From an uncultured Eggerthellaceae bacterium (lineage in GTDB: Bacteria; Actinomycetota; Coriobacteriia; Coriobacteriales; Eggerthellaceae): a DNA stretch of 17,333 nucleotides. Below, piece after piece: positions 1 to 7,111 of the stretch. The first letter of the stretch is position 1. Every line of letters begins with the position of its first letter. The notes beneath the pieces are model-generated. The model had not been told where the DNA came from. It searched no databases and saw only the letters and a program-made list of their open reading frames with translations. The position numbers were made by a program, and so were the translations under genes. The DNA is taken from positions 1 through 17,333 of the forward strand of contig CANOHY010000035.1 in assembly GCA_947565915.1 (NCBI GenBank), written 5' to 3'.

Positions 1-156
1 CGGGATGTACGAGACATACATGATTACCGACATTACTGAAGCAATGTCGCCTATGATGCGAATAGCGTTCTTACGCTCGCTCTTTGTTTGCGTATTCTTT
101 GAGTTTTGCAACTCGCCATGTGGGGTAGTCTTTGAACGTGCTGTTGCTTGCGCCAT
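1..156 (-). CDS. SemiSWEET-like sugar transporter, N-terminal part (runs off left edge)
   Basis: Reading the minus strand from an ATG at 156-154 gives 52 codons with no stop before the window edge. The first 35 or so residues are polar and charged (starting MAQATARSKT), then comes a hydrophobic helix, IIGDIASVMSVIMYVSYIP. That matches the first helix of bacterial SemiSWEET proteins, whose TM1 typically ends in MYVSYIPQ, the conserved Pro-Gln. SemiSWEETs are three-helix proteins of about 85-100 residues that dimerise to move sugars through the inner membrane. The N-terminal extension is longer than usual. A purine-rich stretch (AGTGAGAG) ends a few bases before the ATG. The gene points away from ccdA, and its base composition is lower in G+C than the central operon (28 of the first 60 bases). 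The family call rests on about 20 residues and the C-terminus is not visible. Confidence 0.7.
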   Translation of the reverse strand, partial: MAQATARSKTTPHGELQNSKNTQTKSERKNAIRIIGDIASVMSVIMYVSYIP

Positions 157-324
157 GGTCTCTCACTGCCCTTCATGAATCTGCCTCTCTTCGATTGTTA
201 TTGAAGCGCTTTATCAGCTGTGGCCAGGCAGGATGCAACAAACGTAAGGCTATCGCAACGCGTCTGATGCCTAATAATCACCTACTACGAGCGCAGTTAG
301 AAGCTACAGGGGGCTAACGATTAT

Positions 325-353
325 TTGCCATGCCAACGAATCTTGCTTCTTAT
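325..353 (+). promoter_or_regulatory. Candidate sigma-70 promoter for ccdA
   Basis: TTGCCA (325-330, five of six to TTGACA) and TCTTAT (348-353, four of six to TATAAT) are separated by exactly 17 bases. They lie about 90 bp upstream of the ccdA start in a relatively AT-rich stretch. Found by eye only. The rest of the 157-440 gap shows no RNA gene or convincing reading frame. Confidence 0.4.
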
Positions 354-440
354 CGGCTATGGTGTGATTAAGTGATGCAGGGCTTTGGCGACGCAGAAGT
401 CGCGATGATCTTCCGAGGACCTGGCCATCAGGAGGCAATC

Positions 441-1103
441 ATGGAATACGTCATATCGTTTCTCGAGGGCATCATCACCTTCGTATCGCCTTGCCTGCTG
501 CCGATGATTCCCATATACGTCACCTACTTCGCTGCCGGCGAGGAGGTGCGCACTTCTGTGGTGCTCAGGAATGCTCTGGGGTTCGTGCTAGGCTTCACCA
601 TCGTGTTCGTGGCCATGGGAGCGCTAGCGGGCACAGTGGGCTCGTTCTTCCTGCAGCATCGCATGGTAGTGAATGTTGTTTGTGGCGTCATCGTGGTGCT
701 CTTCGGTTTGTACTTCCTCGGCTTCATCAAGGTGAACTTGTTTCGCGGACCCAAGGCTTCCCTAGAGGGGCGCCAGCTTGGCTTCTTCTCGGCCGTGCTC
801 TTCGGCGTGGTGTTCTCGGTGGGTTGGACGCCCTGCGTGGGAGCGTTCTTGGGCTCTGCGCTCATGCTGGCGTCCCAGCAGGGCTCTGCGTTGGCGGGCG
901 TTCTGATGCTGCTGTGCTACTCGGCCGGATTGGGCGTGCCCTTCGTGCTGAGCGCCGTGCTCATCGACAAGCTGAAGGGTGCCTTCGACGCTATCAAGAA
1001 GCACTATGACGTCATCACGAAGGTTTGCGGTTGGTTGCTGGTGGCCGTAGGCGTGCTGATGGCCACGGGGCTTCTGAGCAACTTTTTATCAATGCTGAGC
1101 TAA
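441..1103 (+). CDS. ccdA: Cytochrome c biogenesis protein CcdA (DsbD transmembrane-type)
   Basis: A 220-residue protein, almost entirely hydrophobic with about six transmembrane helices, the size of stand-alone CcdA. The two redox cysteines of the family are visible: C18 in FVSPCLLP and C132 in the GWTPCVG motif. CcdA carries electrons from cytoplasmic thioredoxin to thiol proteins outside the membrane. There it keeps the cysteines of apocytochromes c reduced for haem attachment or supplies other extracytoplasmic thioredoxins. The start at 441 is chosen because AGGAGG ends 5 bases upstream; an in-frame ATG at 372 has no such site and would add non-conserved sequence. The gene is followed after 21 bp by an anchored thioredoxin, the usual partner. 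The cytochrome and Cys-His proteins encoded further along are plausible clients (inference). Confidence 0.93.
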   Translation: MEYVISFLEGIITFVSPCLLPMIPIYVTYFAAGEEVRTSVVLRNALGFVLGFTIVFVAMGALAGTVGSFFLQHRMVVNVVCGVIVVLFGLYFLGFIKVNLFRGPKASLEGRQLGFFSAVLFGVVFSVGWTPCVGAFLGSALMLASQQGSALAGVLMLLCYSAGLGVPFVLSAVLIDKLKGAFDAIKKHYDVITKVCGWLLVAVGVLMATGLLSNFLSMLS

Positions 1104-1124
1104 GTTTGGAAGAGGGGAATGATC

Positions 1125-1820
1125 ATGGCGAAAGGGAAGCAACAGCCTGCGAAGAGTTCCAAAAAGGGGTTGGCCATTGGCATCGCAGTGCTCGTGGTAG
1201 TGATTGCGGCAGCAGCCATCGCCTACAACGTGCTTGCGCCTGGTGCGCGCAACGATGCCAACTTGCAGTCAACTGGCGCTGCTTCAGCCACTGGGGCGGA
1301 ATCAGCGGCTGGAAATGGATCTTCAACCAGCGCTGGTGGAGATGACACCACGAGTTCGGCGAGCAGTGCCGCACAGGGTTCTTCGGGCAACCAAGCAAGC
1401 GAAGCGGTGGCCGCCCCCGATTTCTCCATGGAAGATGCATCGGGCAACGTTGTTCGGTTCAGCAGCCTAATAGGCAAACCTACGGTGCTCAACTTCTGGG
1501 CCAGCACGTGCGGTCCCTGCCAGCAAGAGATGCCCGGTTTCCAGAACGCCTTCGTGCGCGAAGGCGACAGCGTGCAGTTCATCATGGTGGATGTCGTGGG
1601 CTTCAACGGCGAGTCCGTGGCGCGCGCTAAGAGCTTCATCCAGCAGAATGGGTATACCTTCCCCGTATACTTCAGCACCAACAACGAGGCTACCATCGCT
1701 TACGGGCTCTCGTCCATTCCGCGCACCTTATTCATCGATGCCCAGGGCGATGTGATTGCGACAGGCTCGGGAATGCTGGATGAATCGACCTTGGAAAAGG
1801 GCCTTTCCATGATTCGCTGA
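1125..1820 (+). CDS. Membrane-anchored TlpA/ResA-like thiol-disulfide oxidoreductase
   Basis: About 231 residues. A Lys-rich N-terminus is followed by one membrane helix (about 15-36), then a roughly 55-residue Ser/Ala/Gly linker, then a thioredoxin-fold domain (about 97-231). The active site is WASTCGPC, with cysteines at about 129 and 132, and a conserved cis-Pro region appears as SSIPRTLF. This places the catalytic domain outside the membrane, where ResA/TlpA proteins reduce disulfides of apocytochromes or other secreted proteins using electrons from CcdA, encoded just upstream. The ATG at 1125 is preferred over that at 1119 because AGAGGGG (1111-1117) is then spaced 7 bases away. The long low-complexity linker would let the domain reach some distance from the membrane. 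The specific client is not identifiable. Confidence 0.9.
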   Translation: MAKGKQQPAKSSKKGLAIGIAVLVVVIAAAAIAYNVLAPGARNDANLQSTGAASATGAESAAGNGSSTSAGGDDTTSSASSAAQGSSGNQASEAVAAPDFSMEDASGNVVRFSSLIGKPTVLNFWASTCGPCQQEMPGFQNAFVREGDSVQFIMVDVVGFNGESVARAKSFIQQNGYTFPVYFSTNNEATIAYGLSSIPRTLFIDAQGDVIATGSGMLDESTLEKGLSMIR

Positions 1821-1922
1821 GCAGAGTTGATTGCCCAAGTGAACAATGTTGCGACGCAGTCTTGTAATACGCTGTCATAGATTATTCGGTCTCTTTATGC
1901 CATACTGCAACGCAAGGAGACG

Positions 1923-2951
1923 ATGCCCATGTTCGGCGAACTTGCGATTGCATACCTATTCCTCGGTGGCGTGGGTGCGGGATGCATCTGCATCTGCTGC
2001 GTCGTGGACATGACCTTCCTTCGCCAACCTTTTGGCGTTCCCGCATATCGTCAGGGTCTTTCCGTCAACCCGTGCCCTTGCATGGTGGATTACTCCTTCG
2101 CTGCCGCAGCTGTCATTCTCGCTGCTGGCGCGGCTTGCCTGCTCTTCGATCTGGGGCGTATGGACCGCCTCGCATCGCTCTTCTTGCATCCGAGGCTCAA
2201 CTGGATGACCGTCGGTGCCTATTCCATTGCTCTGCTTCTCGCCTGCGCAATATTCTTGTCTCTTGTGCGCTTCCTGTATTTGCCTCAGGTTCCGCGCACC
2301 GCCGTGGTGACGGTTGAGGCCATCGCGTGCATCCTGGGCCTGGTGGTCATGGTCTATACGGGTTTTCTGCTGAAGACGCTTGCCGGAGTTGCGCTCTGGC
2401 GGTCGATCTGGCTGCCGGTTCTCTTCTTGTTCTCGTCGCTTTCGGGTGGCACGGCTGTTGTGATTTTGGCGGGAGCGTTCGTGGTTGTCGATGCACAGAC
2501 GCGTCTGCTCGCAAAAAGGCTAGCTGCCGTCGATGCTGCCTTCATCGCATTGGAGGTGCTGAGTGCCATCGCATTCGTGCTGTTTGCCTGCCTCGGCGAG
2601 AACCCCGGAGCCCAACAAGGTGCTTTCGAGCTAATCGCAGGCCAGCAGGCGCTTCTTTGGTGGATTGGGTTCATCGGATGCGGCGTCGCCGTTCCCCTCG
2701 TTGCCGAAACGGTCTTCCTGCTTCGATGGCGCCATGCTGCCTCTCGAGGTGGCGGCCTTTTGGTGTCAGGGGCAATTTGCGTGTTGTTGGGAGCCCTCGC
2801 TCTTCGTGTTGGTATAGTTCAAGCAGGGGAGTTAAGGCCTCTTAGCTTGCAAAGGCCACCAGAGGCTTTGGCTTTCGAAGAGGCGCCGCAAGACAACAGT
2901 CCAGCCATGCGCCTCGATATCCTGTCGATGCACGAGCCAAGCGGAGAATGA
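1923..2951 (+). CDS. NrfD/PsrC-family membrane protein, stand-alone
   Basis: A 342-residue integral membrane protein with about eight hydrophobic helices. The N-terminal helix contains YLFLGGVGAG, a hallmark of NrfD/PsrC subunits, which carry electrons between menaquinol and an extracytoplasmic FeS subunit of molybdopterin or cytochrome enzymes. AAGGAG (1915-1920) sits just before the ATG at 1923; an in-frame ATG at 1929 is an alternative. No catalytic or ferredoxin subunit lies beside it: the neighbours are a thioredoxin gene upstream and a GntR regulator that overlaps its stop. Unusually for the family, the early loops are rich in cysteine (CICICC near 20-25 and NPCPC near 50). It could serve the molybdoenzyme encoded downstream, which has its own NrfD, or a partner elsewhere. 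Family call firm, role unknown. Confidence 0.82.
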   Translation: MPMFGELAIAYLFLGGVGAGCICICCVVDMTFLRQPFGVPAYRQGLSVNPCPCMVDYSFAAAAVILAAGAACLLFDLGRMDRLASLFLHPRLNWMTVGAYSIALLLACAIFLSLVRFLYLPQVPRTAVVTVEAIACILGLVVMVYTGFLLKTLAGVALWRSIWLPVLFLFSSLSGGTAVVILAGAFVVVDAQTRLLAKRLAAVDAAFIALEVLSAIAFVLFACLGENPGAQQGAFELIAGQQALLWWIGFIGCGVAVPLVAETVFLLRWRHAASRGGGLLVSGAICVLLGALALRVGIVQAGELRPLSLQRPPEALAFEEAPQDNSPAMRLDILSMHEPSGE

Positions 2952-2953
2952 CC

Positions 2954-3481
2954 ATGGAGAAGAAGAGAAAAACGCTAACCGAGCTATTCCGCATCGACGA
3001 GAAGGCGAGCATTCCCATATGGTTGCAGCTCAAGAACCGCTTCATCTTCCTCATCACGTCAGGGCACTACCTTCCTGGTAGTCAGCTGCCAACGGTGAGG
3101 AGCTTGGCTGCAGACATCGGAATCAACTACAACACAGTGAGCAAGGTGTACAAGAGCTTGGAAGAGGACGGCTACATCGTTTCGCGCCATAGGCAAGGCG
3201 TCTTCGTGTGCGACGTAAGCGACAAGCCGGGAGTGAGCCTTGCAGCTTCGGCGCAGATGATCACAGTTGAGTACATCCAGAGGTGTCTCGAGCTGGGCCT
3301 TTCTCTCGATGAGGTGACCGAGCTCTTCGAGCAGAACGTAAAGCGATTGGAAGAGAATTGCAATAGGAAGCAGGAGGGTTCTGATGAGCCGGCGAAACAG
3401 CAAAAAGCAGGAGCAAGCATCGTCTGCATGCCCTCCACCACAGGCTATGCCGAACAACGCTCACTTGGAAACGGAGCTTAG
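2954..3481 (+). CDS. GntR-family transcriptional regulator, YtrA-like
   Basis: About 175 residues with the GntR winged-helix at the N-terminus. PIWLQLKNRFIFLITSG is followed by LPTVRSLAADIGINYNTVSKVY and then the wing region DGYIVSRHRQGVFV. No large effector domain follows, only a helical segment of about 60 residues, which is typical of the short YtrA subfamily that often controls adjacent membrane-protein genes. GGAG at 2943-2946 is spaced 7 bases from ATG 2954. The ATG at 2948, overlapping the upstream stop as ATGA, is too close to that site. The last 32 or so codons overlap the slipin gene in another frame and look unstructured. Co-transcription with the NrfD and slipin genes is likely; autoregulation is inferred only from family habit. 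Confidence 0.87.
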   Translation: MEKKRKTLTELFRIDEKASIPIWLQLKNRFIFLITSGHYLPGSQLPTVRSLAADIGINYNTVSKVYKSLEEDGYIVSRHRQGVFVCDVSDKPGVSLAASAQMITVEYIQRCLELGLSLDEVTELFEQNVKRLEENCNRKQEGSDEPAKQQKAGASIVCMPSTTGYAEQRSLGNGA

Positions 3482-4373
3482 GCGAACCTCGCGAAACGGG
3501 GCGGTGGTCTTCACCATCGTCGTTTTCCTGCTCGCCGTTACCATCGTGCTTGTCCTTTGGCAGGTGATCGCTCGGCAGATAAGCGTTTGGGCGCTGGTGG
3601 TGGCAGCCATAGCCGGGTTCATCGCCGCTTCATCCATCCATGTGGTCATGCAATGGGAGAAGGCCGTGGTCATGCGCCTGGGAAAGTTCAATCGCGTGGC
3701 GGGACCAGGCATCGTGTTCACCTGCCCTATCATCGAGTTTTACACCTTGCGCGTGGATCAGCGCGTGATGGCAACCTATTTCGGCGCTGAAGAAACCCTT
3801 ACGAGCGACCTTGTTCCCATAAACGTCGATGCGATCATATTCTGGATGGTCTTCTCTGCCGAGAAGGCGGCAACGGAAGTTGAGAACTATGCGACCGCCG
3901 TTTCATGGATGGCCCAGGCGATGCTGCGCAAGGCCATCGGTCGTGCCACGTTAGGCGAGGTTGCCATGCGTCGTGAGCAGCTGGACGCCGAGCTCAAGGA
4001 AGACCTCGAGGACAAGCTCTCGGTTTGGGGAATCGACGTCATCGATGTGGAAGTGCGCGATATCGTGGTGCCCAAGGAGTTGCAAGAGGCCATGGCTCAG
4101 GAGGCTATAGCCGACAAGAAGCGAAATGCTCGCATGATTCTGGCCGAAGCAGAGCACGACATCTCCGAGATGCTCTGCGATGCTGCCGAAGTCTACGACG
4201 GCGACGCCGAGGCCATGCGCTTGCGCACCATGCACCTTGCCTACGAGAGCGTGGAGGCCTCGGGTGGTACGCTGGTTATTCCGAGCGCGTTCAGCGAGGG
4301 GTTCATAGACGGCGAGAAAGCCGCCGAGCCCGCCTACAAGGTGATAAAGAACAGGGAGCATCACGAAGGCTAG
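3384..4373 (+). CDS. Slipin / stomatin-like SPFH (band 7) membrane protein
   Basis: A 329-residue protein. A polar N-terminus of about 38 residues is followed by two membrane segments (about 39-61 and 67-88), then the SPFH domain, starting at VMQWEKAVVMRLGKFNRVAGPGIVF. The domain includes the slipin-type stretch RVDQRVM and the helical YATAVSWMAQAMLRKAIGRATLGE region. A charged helical tail (KELQEAMAQEAIADKKRNARMI) resembles the coiled coil through which stomatins oligomerise. Slipins form scaffolding assemblies in membranes; no catalytic role is known. A good AGGAGGG site (3371-3377) precedes ATG 3384, so this start is well supported even though it lies 98 nt inside the preceding GntR gene. 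Bacterial slipins often sit with an NfeD protein, but none is seen here. Confidence 0.9.
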   Translation: MSRRNSKKQEQASSACPPPQAMPNNAHLETELRRTSRNGAVVFTIVVFLLAVTIVLVLWQVIARQISVWALVVAAIAGFIAASSIHVVMQWEKAVVMRLGKFNRVAGPGIVFTCPIIEFYTLRVDQRVMATYFGAEETLTSDLVPINVDAIIFWMVFSAEKAATEVENYATAVSWMAQAMLRKAIGRATLGEVAMRREQLDAELKEDLEDKLSVWGIDVIDVEVRDIVVPKELQEAMAQEAIADKKRNARMILAEAEHDISEMLCDAAEVYDGDAEAMRLRTMHLAYESVEASGGTLVIPSAFSEGFIDGEKAAEPAYKVIKNREHHEG

Positions 4374-4405
4374 ATTGCTCGGTCGGGTCACTCTTCCAAC
4401 ATATC

Positions 4406-4449
4406 TGTCATACGTTGACATACTAACCAAAGTATGACAAAATATGACA
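4406..4449 (+). promoter_or_regulatory. Candidate operator: repeated TGTCATA/TATGACA boxes around a TTGACA
   Basis: Four related boxes occur in 44 bp: TGTCATAC (4406-4413), TGACATAC (4416-4423), GTATGACA (4432-4439) and TATGACA (4443-4449). The first and third form a perfect 8-bp inverted repeat. TTGACATACT (4415-4424) and AGTATGACAA (4431-4440) form a 10-bp inverted repeat with one mismatch and a 6-base gap. The TTGACA at 4415 could be a -35 element, but no -10 hexamer at normal spacing is convincing. The site lies about 135-175 bp upstream of the molybdoenzyme gene, so control of that operon is the simplest inference. Confidence 0.5.
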
Positions 4450-4455
4450 AGAAAC

Positions 4456-4471
4456 TGGGCTGCTAAGCCCA
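4456..4471 (+). other. Short hairpin in the leader of the molybdoenzyme operon
   Basis: TGGGCT (4456-4461) and AGCCCA (4466-4471) make a perfect 6-bp stem with a GCTA loop. A purine-rich stretch (AAGGGGAGGGG, 4473-4483) follows directly. There is no T-run, so it is not a standard terminator. It may be a leader RNA structure. Confidence 0.35.
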
Positions 4472-4582
4472 CAAGGGGAGGGGAATCTTGAAGGTGCCAC
4501 AGGATGGCGTCTTTCGTGTGCCCGAATTTGGCTTCCTTTGGGTTTCCCAAGTGCATTCTTGCAAGAGGATGGAGGAGGGACC

Positions 4583-7111
4583 ATGTCGGAATACGCAAGG
4601 GGCAAGACAGGTTTGACCCGCCGCACTTTCCTGAAGACATCAGCAGTCACCGTTGGTGCTGCTGCATGCTTGGGAAGCGCAATGCCTTTGACGGCTTTGG
4701 CGGAAACAGGTGGTGCCGCGGCGGCAGGAGCCGCCAATGCAGCCGAAGAAGTCTATCGCGGCGTTTGCCGGCCGAACTGCTTCGGATTTTGCCACCTGAA
4801 CGTGCACGTTCATGACGGCAAGGTGATGAAGACCACGCGTGCTCCGTACAACGAGTCGTGCTACGACCGCATCTGCCAACGCGGCCTTTCCCATGTTCAG
4901 CGAATCTACGACCCCAAGCGCCTGCAGTACCCTATGCGCCGCGCCAATGGGACCGAGCGCGGAGCTGGCCAATGGGAGCGCATCACCTGGGATGAAGCGC
5001 TCGATGAGATTGGCGGCAAAATCAAGGAGATCCAATCCGAGTACGGCGAGAGCGCTGTGGCGTTCCTTACCGCATCGGGCAACCAGGCCGCAGGTGTAAC
5101 CGGCGCTTATGGTCGTTTGAGTGCTCTTCTAAATGCCAGCAGCATTGGGCCGTGCTTGGACATGGGCAGCTTCTACGGCATGCAGGCAGCAGCAGGGCTG
5201 CACACTACCCAGCAGCTGGGCATGATGATGTGGAACGGCAACGAGCCCACCGATGCCAAGAACGCGAAGACCATCGTGGTGTGGGGTGCGAACGTCACCG
5301 ATGCGCAAATCCAGAACTGGCACCTCATCAAAGAGGCCATCGAGAGTGGCGTGAAGCTGGTAGTAATCGATCCCACCTTCACTATGATTGCCTCGCATGC
5401 GAACAAGTGGATCTCCATCCGCCCAGGCACCGACACGCTGCTGAAATTCGCGCTCATGCGCTTGGTCATCGAGAACGAGGCGCAAGATGACGAGTATCTC
5501 ATGCAACACACCGTGGGCCCCTACCTGGTTCGAAGCGACAACGGCAAGTTCCTGCGTCGCAGCGATACGGGAGTGGCACCAACCGATACCGGTCAGGTGA
5601 ACGCCACCACGCAGCAGCCCATCATGCTTGACCCGCCCATGGTGCTGCAAGGCGGCGCTCTGACACCCGACATCGAAGCACCTACGCCCGAGCTGGAAGC
5701 CACCTACGACTTCAACGGCATTCCCTGCGAGACCGCTTACTCGCTGCTGAAGAAGAAGATCTTCGAGTACGACATCGACGAGGTCTCCGAGCTCACCGAA
5801 ATACCGGTCGAGGACATCGAAGAGCTTGCGGACATCTGCATGGACACGCCGGTCTACCACTACGAGGGGTACGGCCCGCAGGCCTACAACAATGGCGGCC
5901 AGACCACCGTGGCTGGCCTCACGCTCTGCGCGCTCCAGGGCAACTTGGGCAAGCCGGGCGCTTCCTATGGCGCATTTTGGGGCTTTGGCTTGGCGAATGT
6001 CCTGGGAGACCCAACCTACACGGCGCCGACAGGCCCAAGCACGGGCTTTTCGATTGCCAGCGTGGACTTCAAGAACGTGGTGGAGCAGAAGAAGTTCCAG
6101 GGCAAGGATGCCAACATCAAGTTCCTGTGGGTCTATTCCGCCAACCCTCTGAACACGCATACCGACACCAAGGCATGGACGGAGACCATCATCCCTGCCA
6201 TGGATTACGTCGTGGTGGCGGATTCAGCGCTCACCGACACGGCTGCCTATGCCGACATGGTGCTGCCGATTGCCCAGTGGTTCGAGCTAGAGGAAGTTGG
6301 AAATGCGGGGCAAACCTGCTCGCTCAACTACAACGAGAAGGCTATCGAGCCGCCCTACGAGGCCAAGTCGGACTTCGACATCGTGACGGAACTCGCGCCG
6401 CGCCTTGGTCTTGATAGCTACTTCACCATGACGAACGAGGAAGCGCTCGATGCCATGTTCGGCGGCCCGCTGCTGACGATGATGGGTTCGTCTATGAAGG
6501 ACCTTCGCGAGAAGAAACAGGTCCGCTTCATCCCAGGGAGTGCCGAGGAGAAGCCCTATATCGCCTATGAGGGCGGCGTGTTTGGAACGCCGACAGGTCG
6601 CTTCGAGTTCTATCGCGAGAACCCGCAGCCTCGCACGCCAACCACCATCACTCCGACCGAGGAAGAAGTCGAGCGCGAGCACTTGCCCTACTTCGTGCCG
6701 CCCCTGGAGGCGTGGCCCGAGAACCCGCTTTACGAAGAGTATCCGCTGGTGCTGATGAGCGAGCGTCCGCGCTACCGCGTGCATTCGCAATGGTTCTCCA
6801 CCCCGCTTCTGCGCGAGATCGACCCCGAGCCCATCGTGAAGATTAATCCCGTGGATGCAAAGGCGCGCGGCATCGAGGACCAAAGCTACGTGGAGGCGTT
6901 CAACCAGCGCGGCGCGGCAGTGGCGAAGGCCATCTATTCGGAAGGCGTTCGCCCGGGCACGCTGGTCTATCCCAAGGGTTGGCAGCTCGACCAGCACAAG
7001 GGCGGCGGATGGTCGCTCTTGAGCTCCACCGAATTCGACGTATGGATCGTCAACAACAACTTCATGGACGTGCTTTGCGATATTCGCCCGTGGGATGGAA
7101 AGGAGAAATAA
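4583..7111 (+). CDS. Tat-exported molybdopterin oxidoreductase catalytic subunit (DMSO reductase family)
   Basis: An 842-residue protein. The N-terminus carries a Tat signal (LTRRTFLKTSA, then a hydrophobic stretch ending near ALA40), so the enzyme acts outside the membrane. A [4Fe-4S] site follows with C62-x3-C66-x3-C70 and C98 in ICQRG. The central part has bis-MGD domain features (ASGNQAAGVTGAYGRLS, KTIVVWGANVTDAQ, WVYSANPLN, VVVADSALTDTAAYADMVLP). The C-terminal MGD-binding barrel begins near YPLVLMSERPRYRVHSQW. The start at 4583 has GGAGGAGG (4571-4578) just upstream; the in-frame ATG at 4538 would bury the Tat motif. Next come ferredoxin and NrfD subunits, giving a DmsABC/PsrABC-type complex. 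The molybdenum ligand is unclear: around GSFYGMQ, the residue I would align with the DmsA serine is Tyr198. The substrate cannot be assigned. Confidence 0.93.
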   Translation: MSEYARGKTGLTRRTFLKTSAVTVGAAACLGSAMPLTALAETGGAAAAGAANAAEEVYRGVCRPNCFGFCHLNVHVHDGKVMKTTRAPYNESCYDRICQRGLSHVQRIYDPKRLQYPMRRANGTERGAGQWERITWDEALDEIGGKIKEIQSEYGESAVAFLTASGNQAAGVTGAYGRLSALLNASSIGPCLDMGSFYGMQAAAGLHTTQQLGMMMWNGNEPTDAKNAKTIVVWGANVTDAQIQNWHLIKEAIESGVKLVVIDPTFTMIASHANKWISIRPGTDTLLKFALMRLVIENEAQDDEYLMQHTVGPYLVRSDNGKFLRRSDTGVAPTDTGQVNATTQQPIMLDPPMVLQGGALTPDIEAPTPELEATYDFNGIPCETAYSLLKKKIFEYDIDEVSELTEIPVEDIEELADICMDTPVYHYEGYGPQAYNNGGQTTVAGLTLCALQGNLGKPGASYGAFWGFGLANVLGDPTYTAPTGPSTGFSIASVDFKNVVEQKKFQGKDANIKFLWVYSANPLNTHTDTKAWTETIIPAMDYVVVADSALTDTAAYADMVLPIAQWFELEEVGNAGQTCSLNYNEKAIEPPYEAKSDFDIVTELAPRLGLDSYFTMTNEEALDAMFGGPLLTMMGSSMKDLREKKQVRFIPGSAEEKPYIAYEGGVFGTPTGRFEFYRENPQPRTPTTITPTEEEVEREHLPYFVPPLEAWPENPLYEEYPLVLMSERPRYRVHSQWFSTPLLREIDPEPIVKINPVDAKARGIEDQSYVEAFNQRGAAVAKAIYSEGVRPGTLVYPKGWQLDQHKGGGWSLLSSTEFDVWIVNNNFMDVLCDIRPWDGKEK

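Noticed and set aside
132..317. 61-codon open frame on the plus strand before ccdA
   Set aside because: No ribosome site and no family pattern. It overlaps the start of the SemiSWEET-like gene and the likely ccdA promoter region.
1821..1922. Promoter for the stand-alone NrfD gene
   Set aside because: Several TTG-starting hexamers (1827, 1849, 1863) occur, but none has a reasonable -10 at 16-18 bases.
5129..6160. 343-codon open frame on the minus strand
   Set aside because: Antisense shadow of the molybdoenzyme gene with no recognisable domain.
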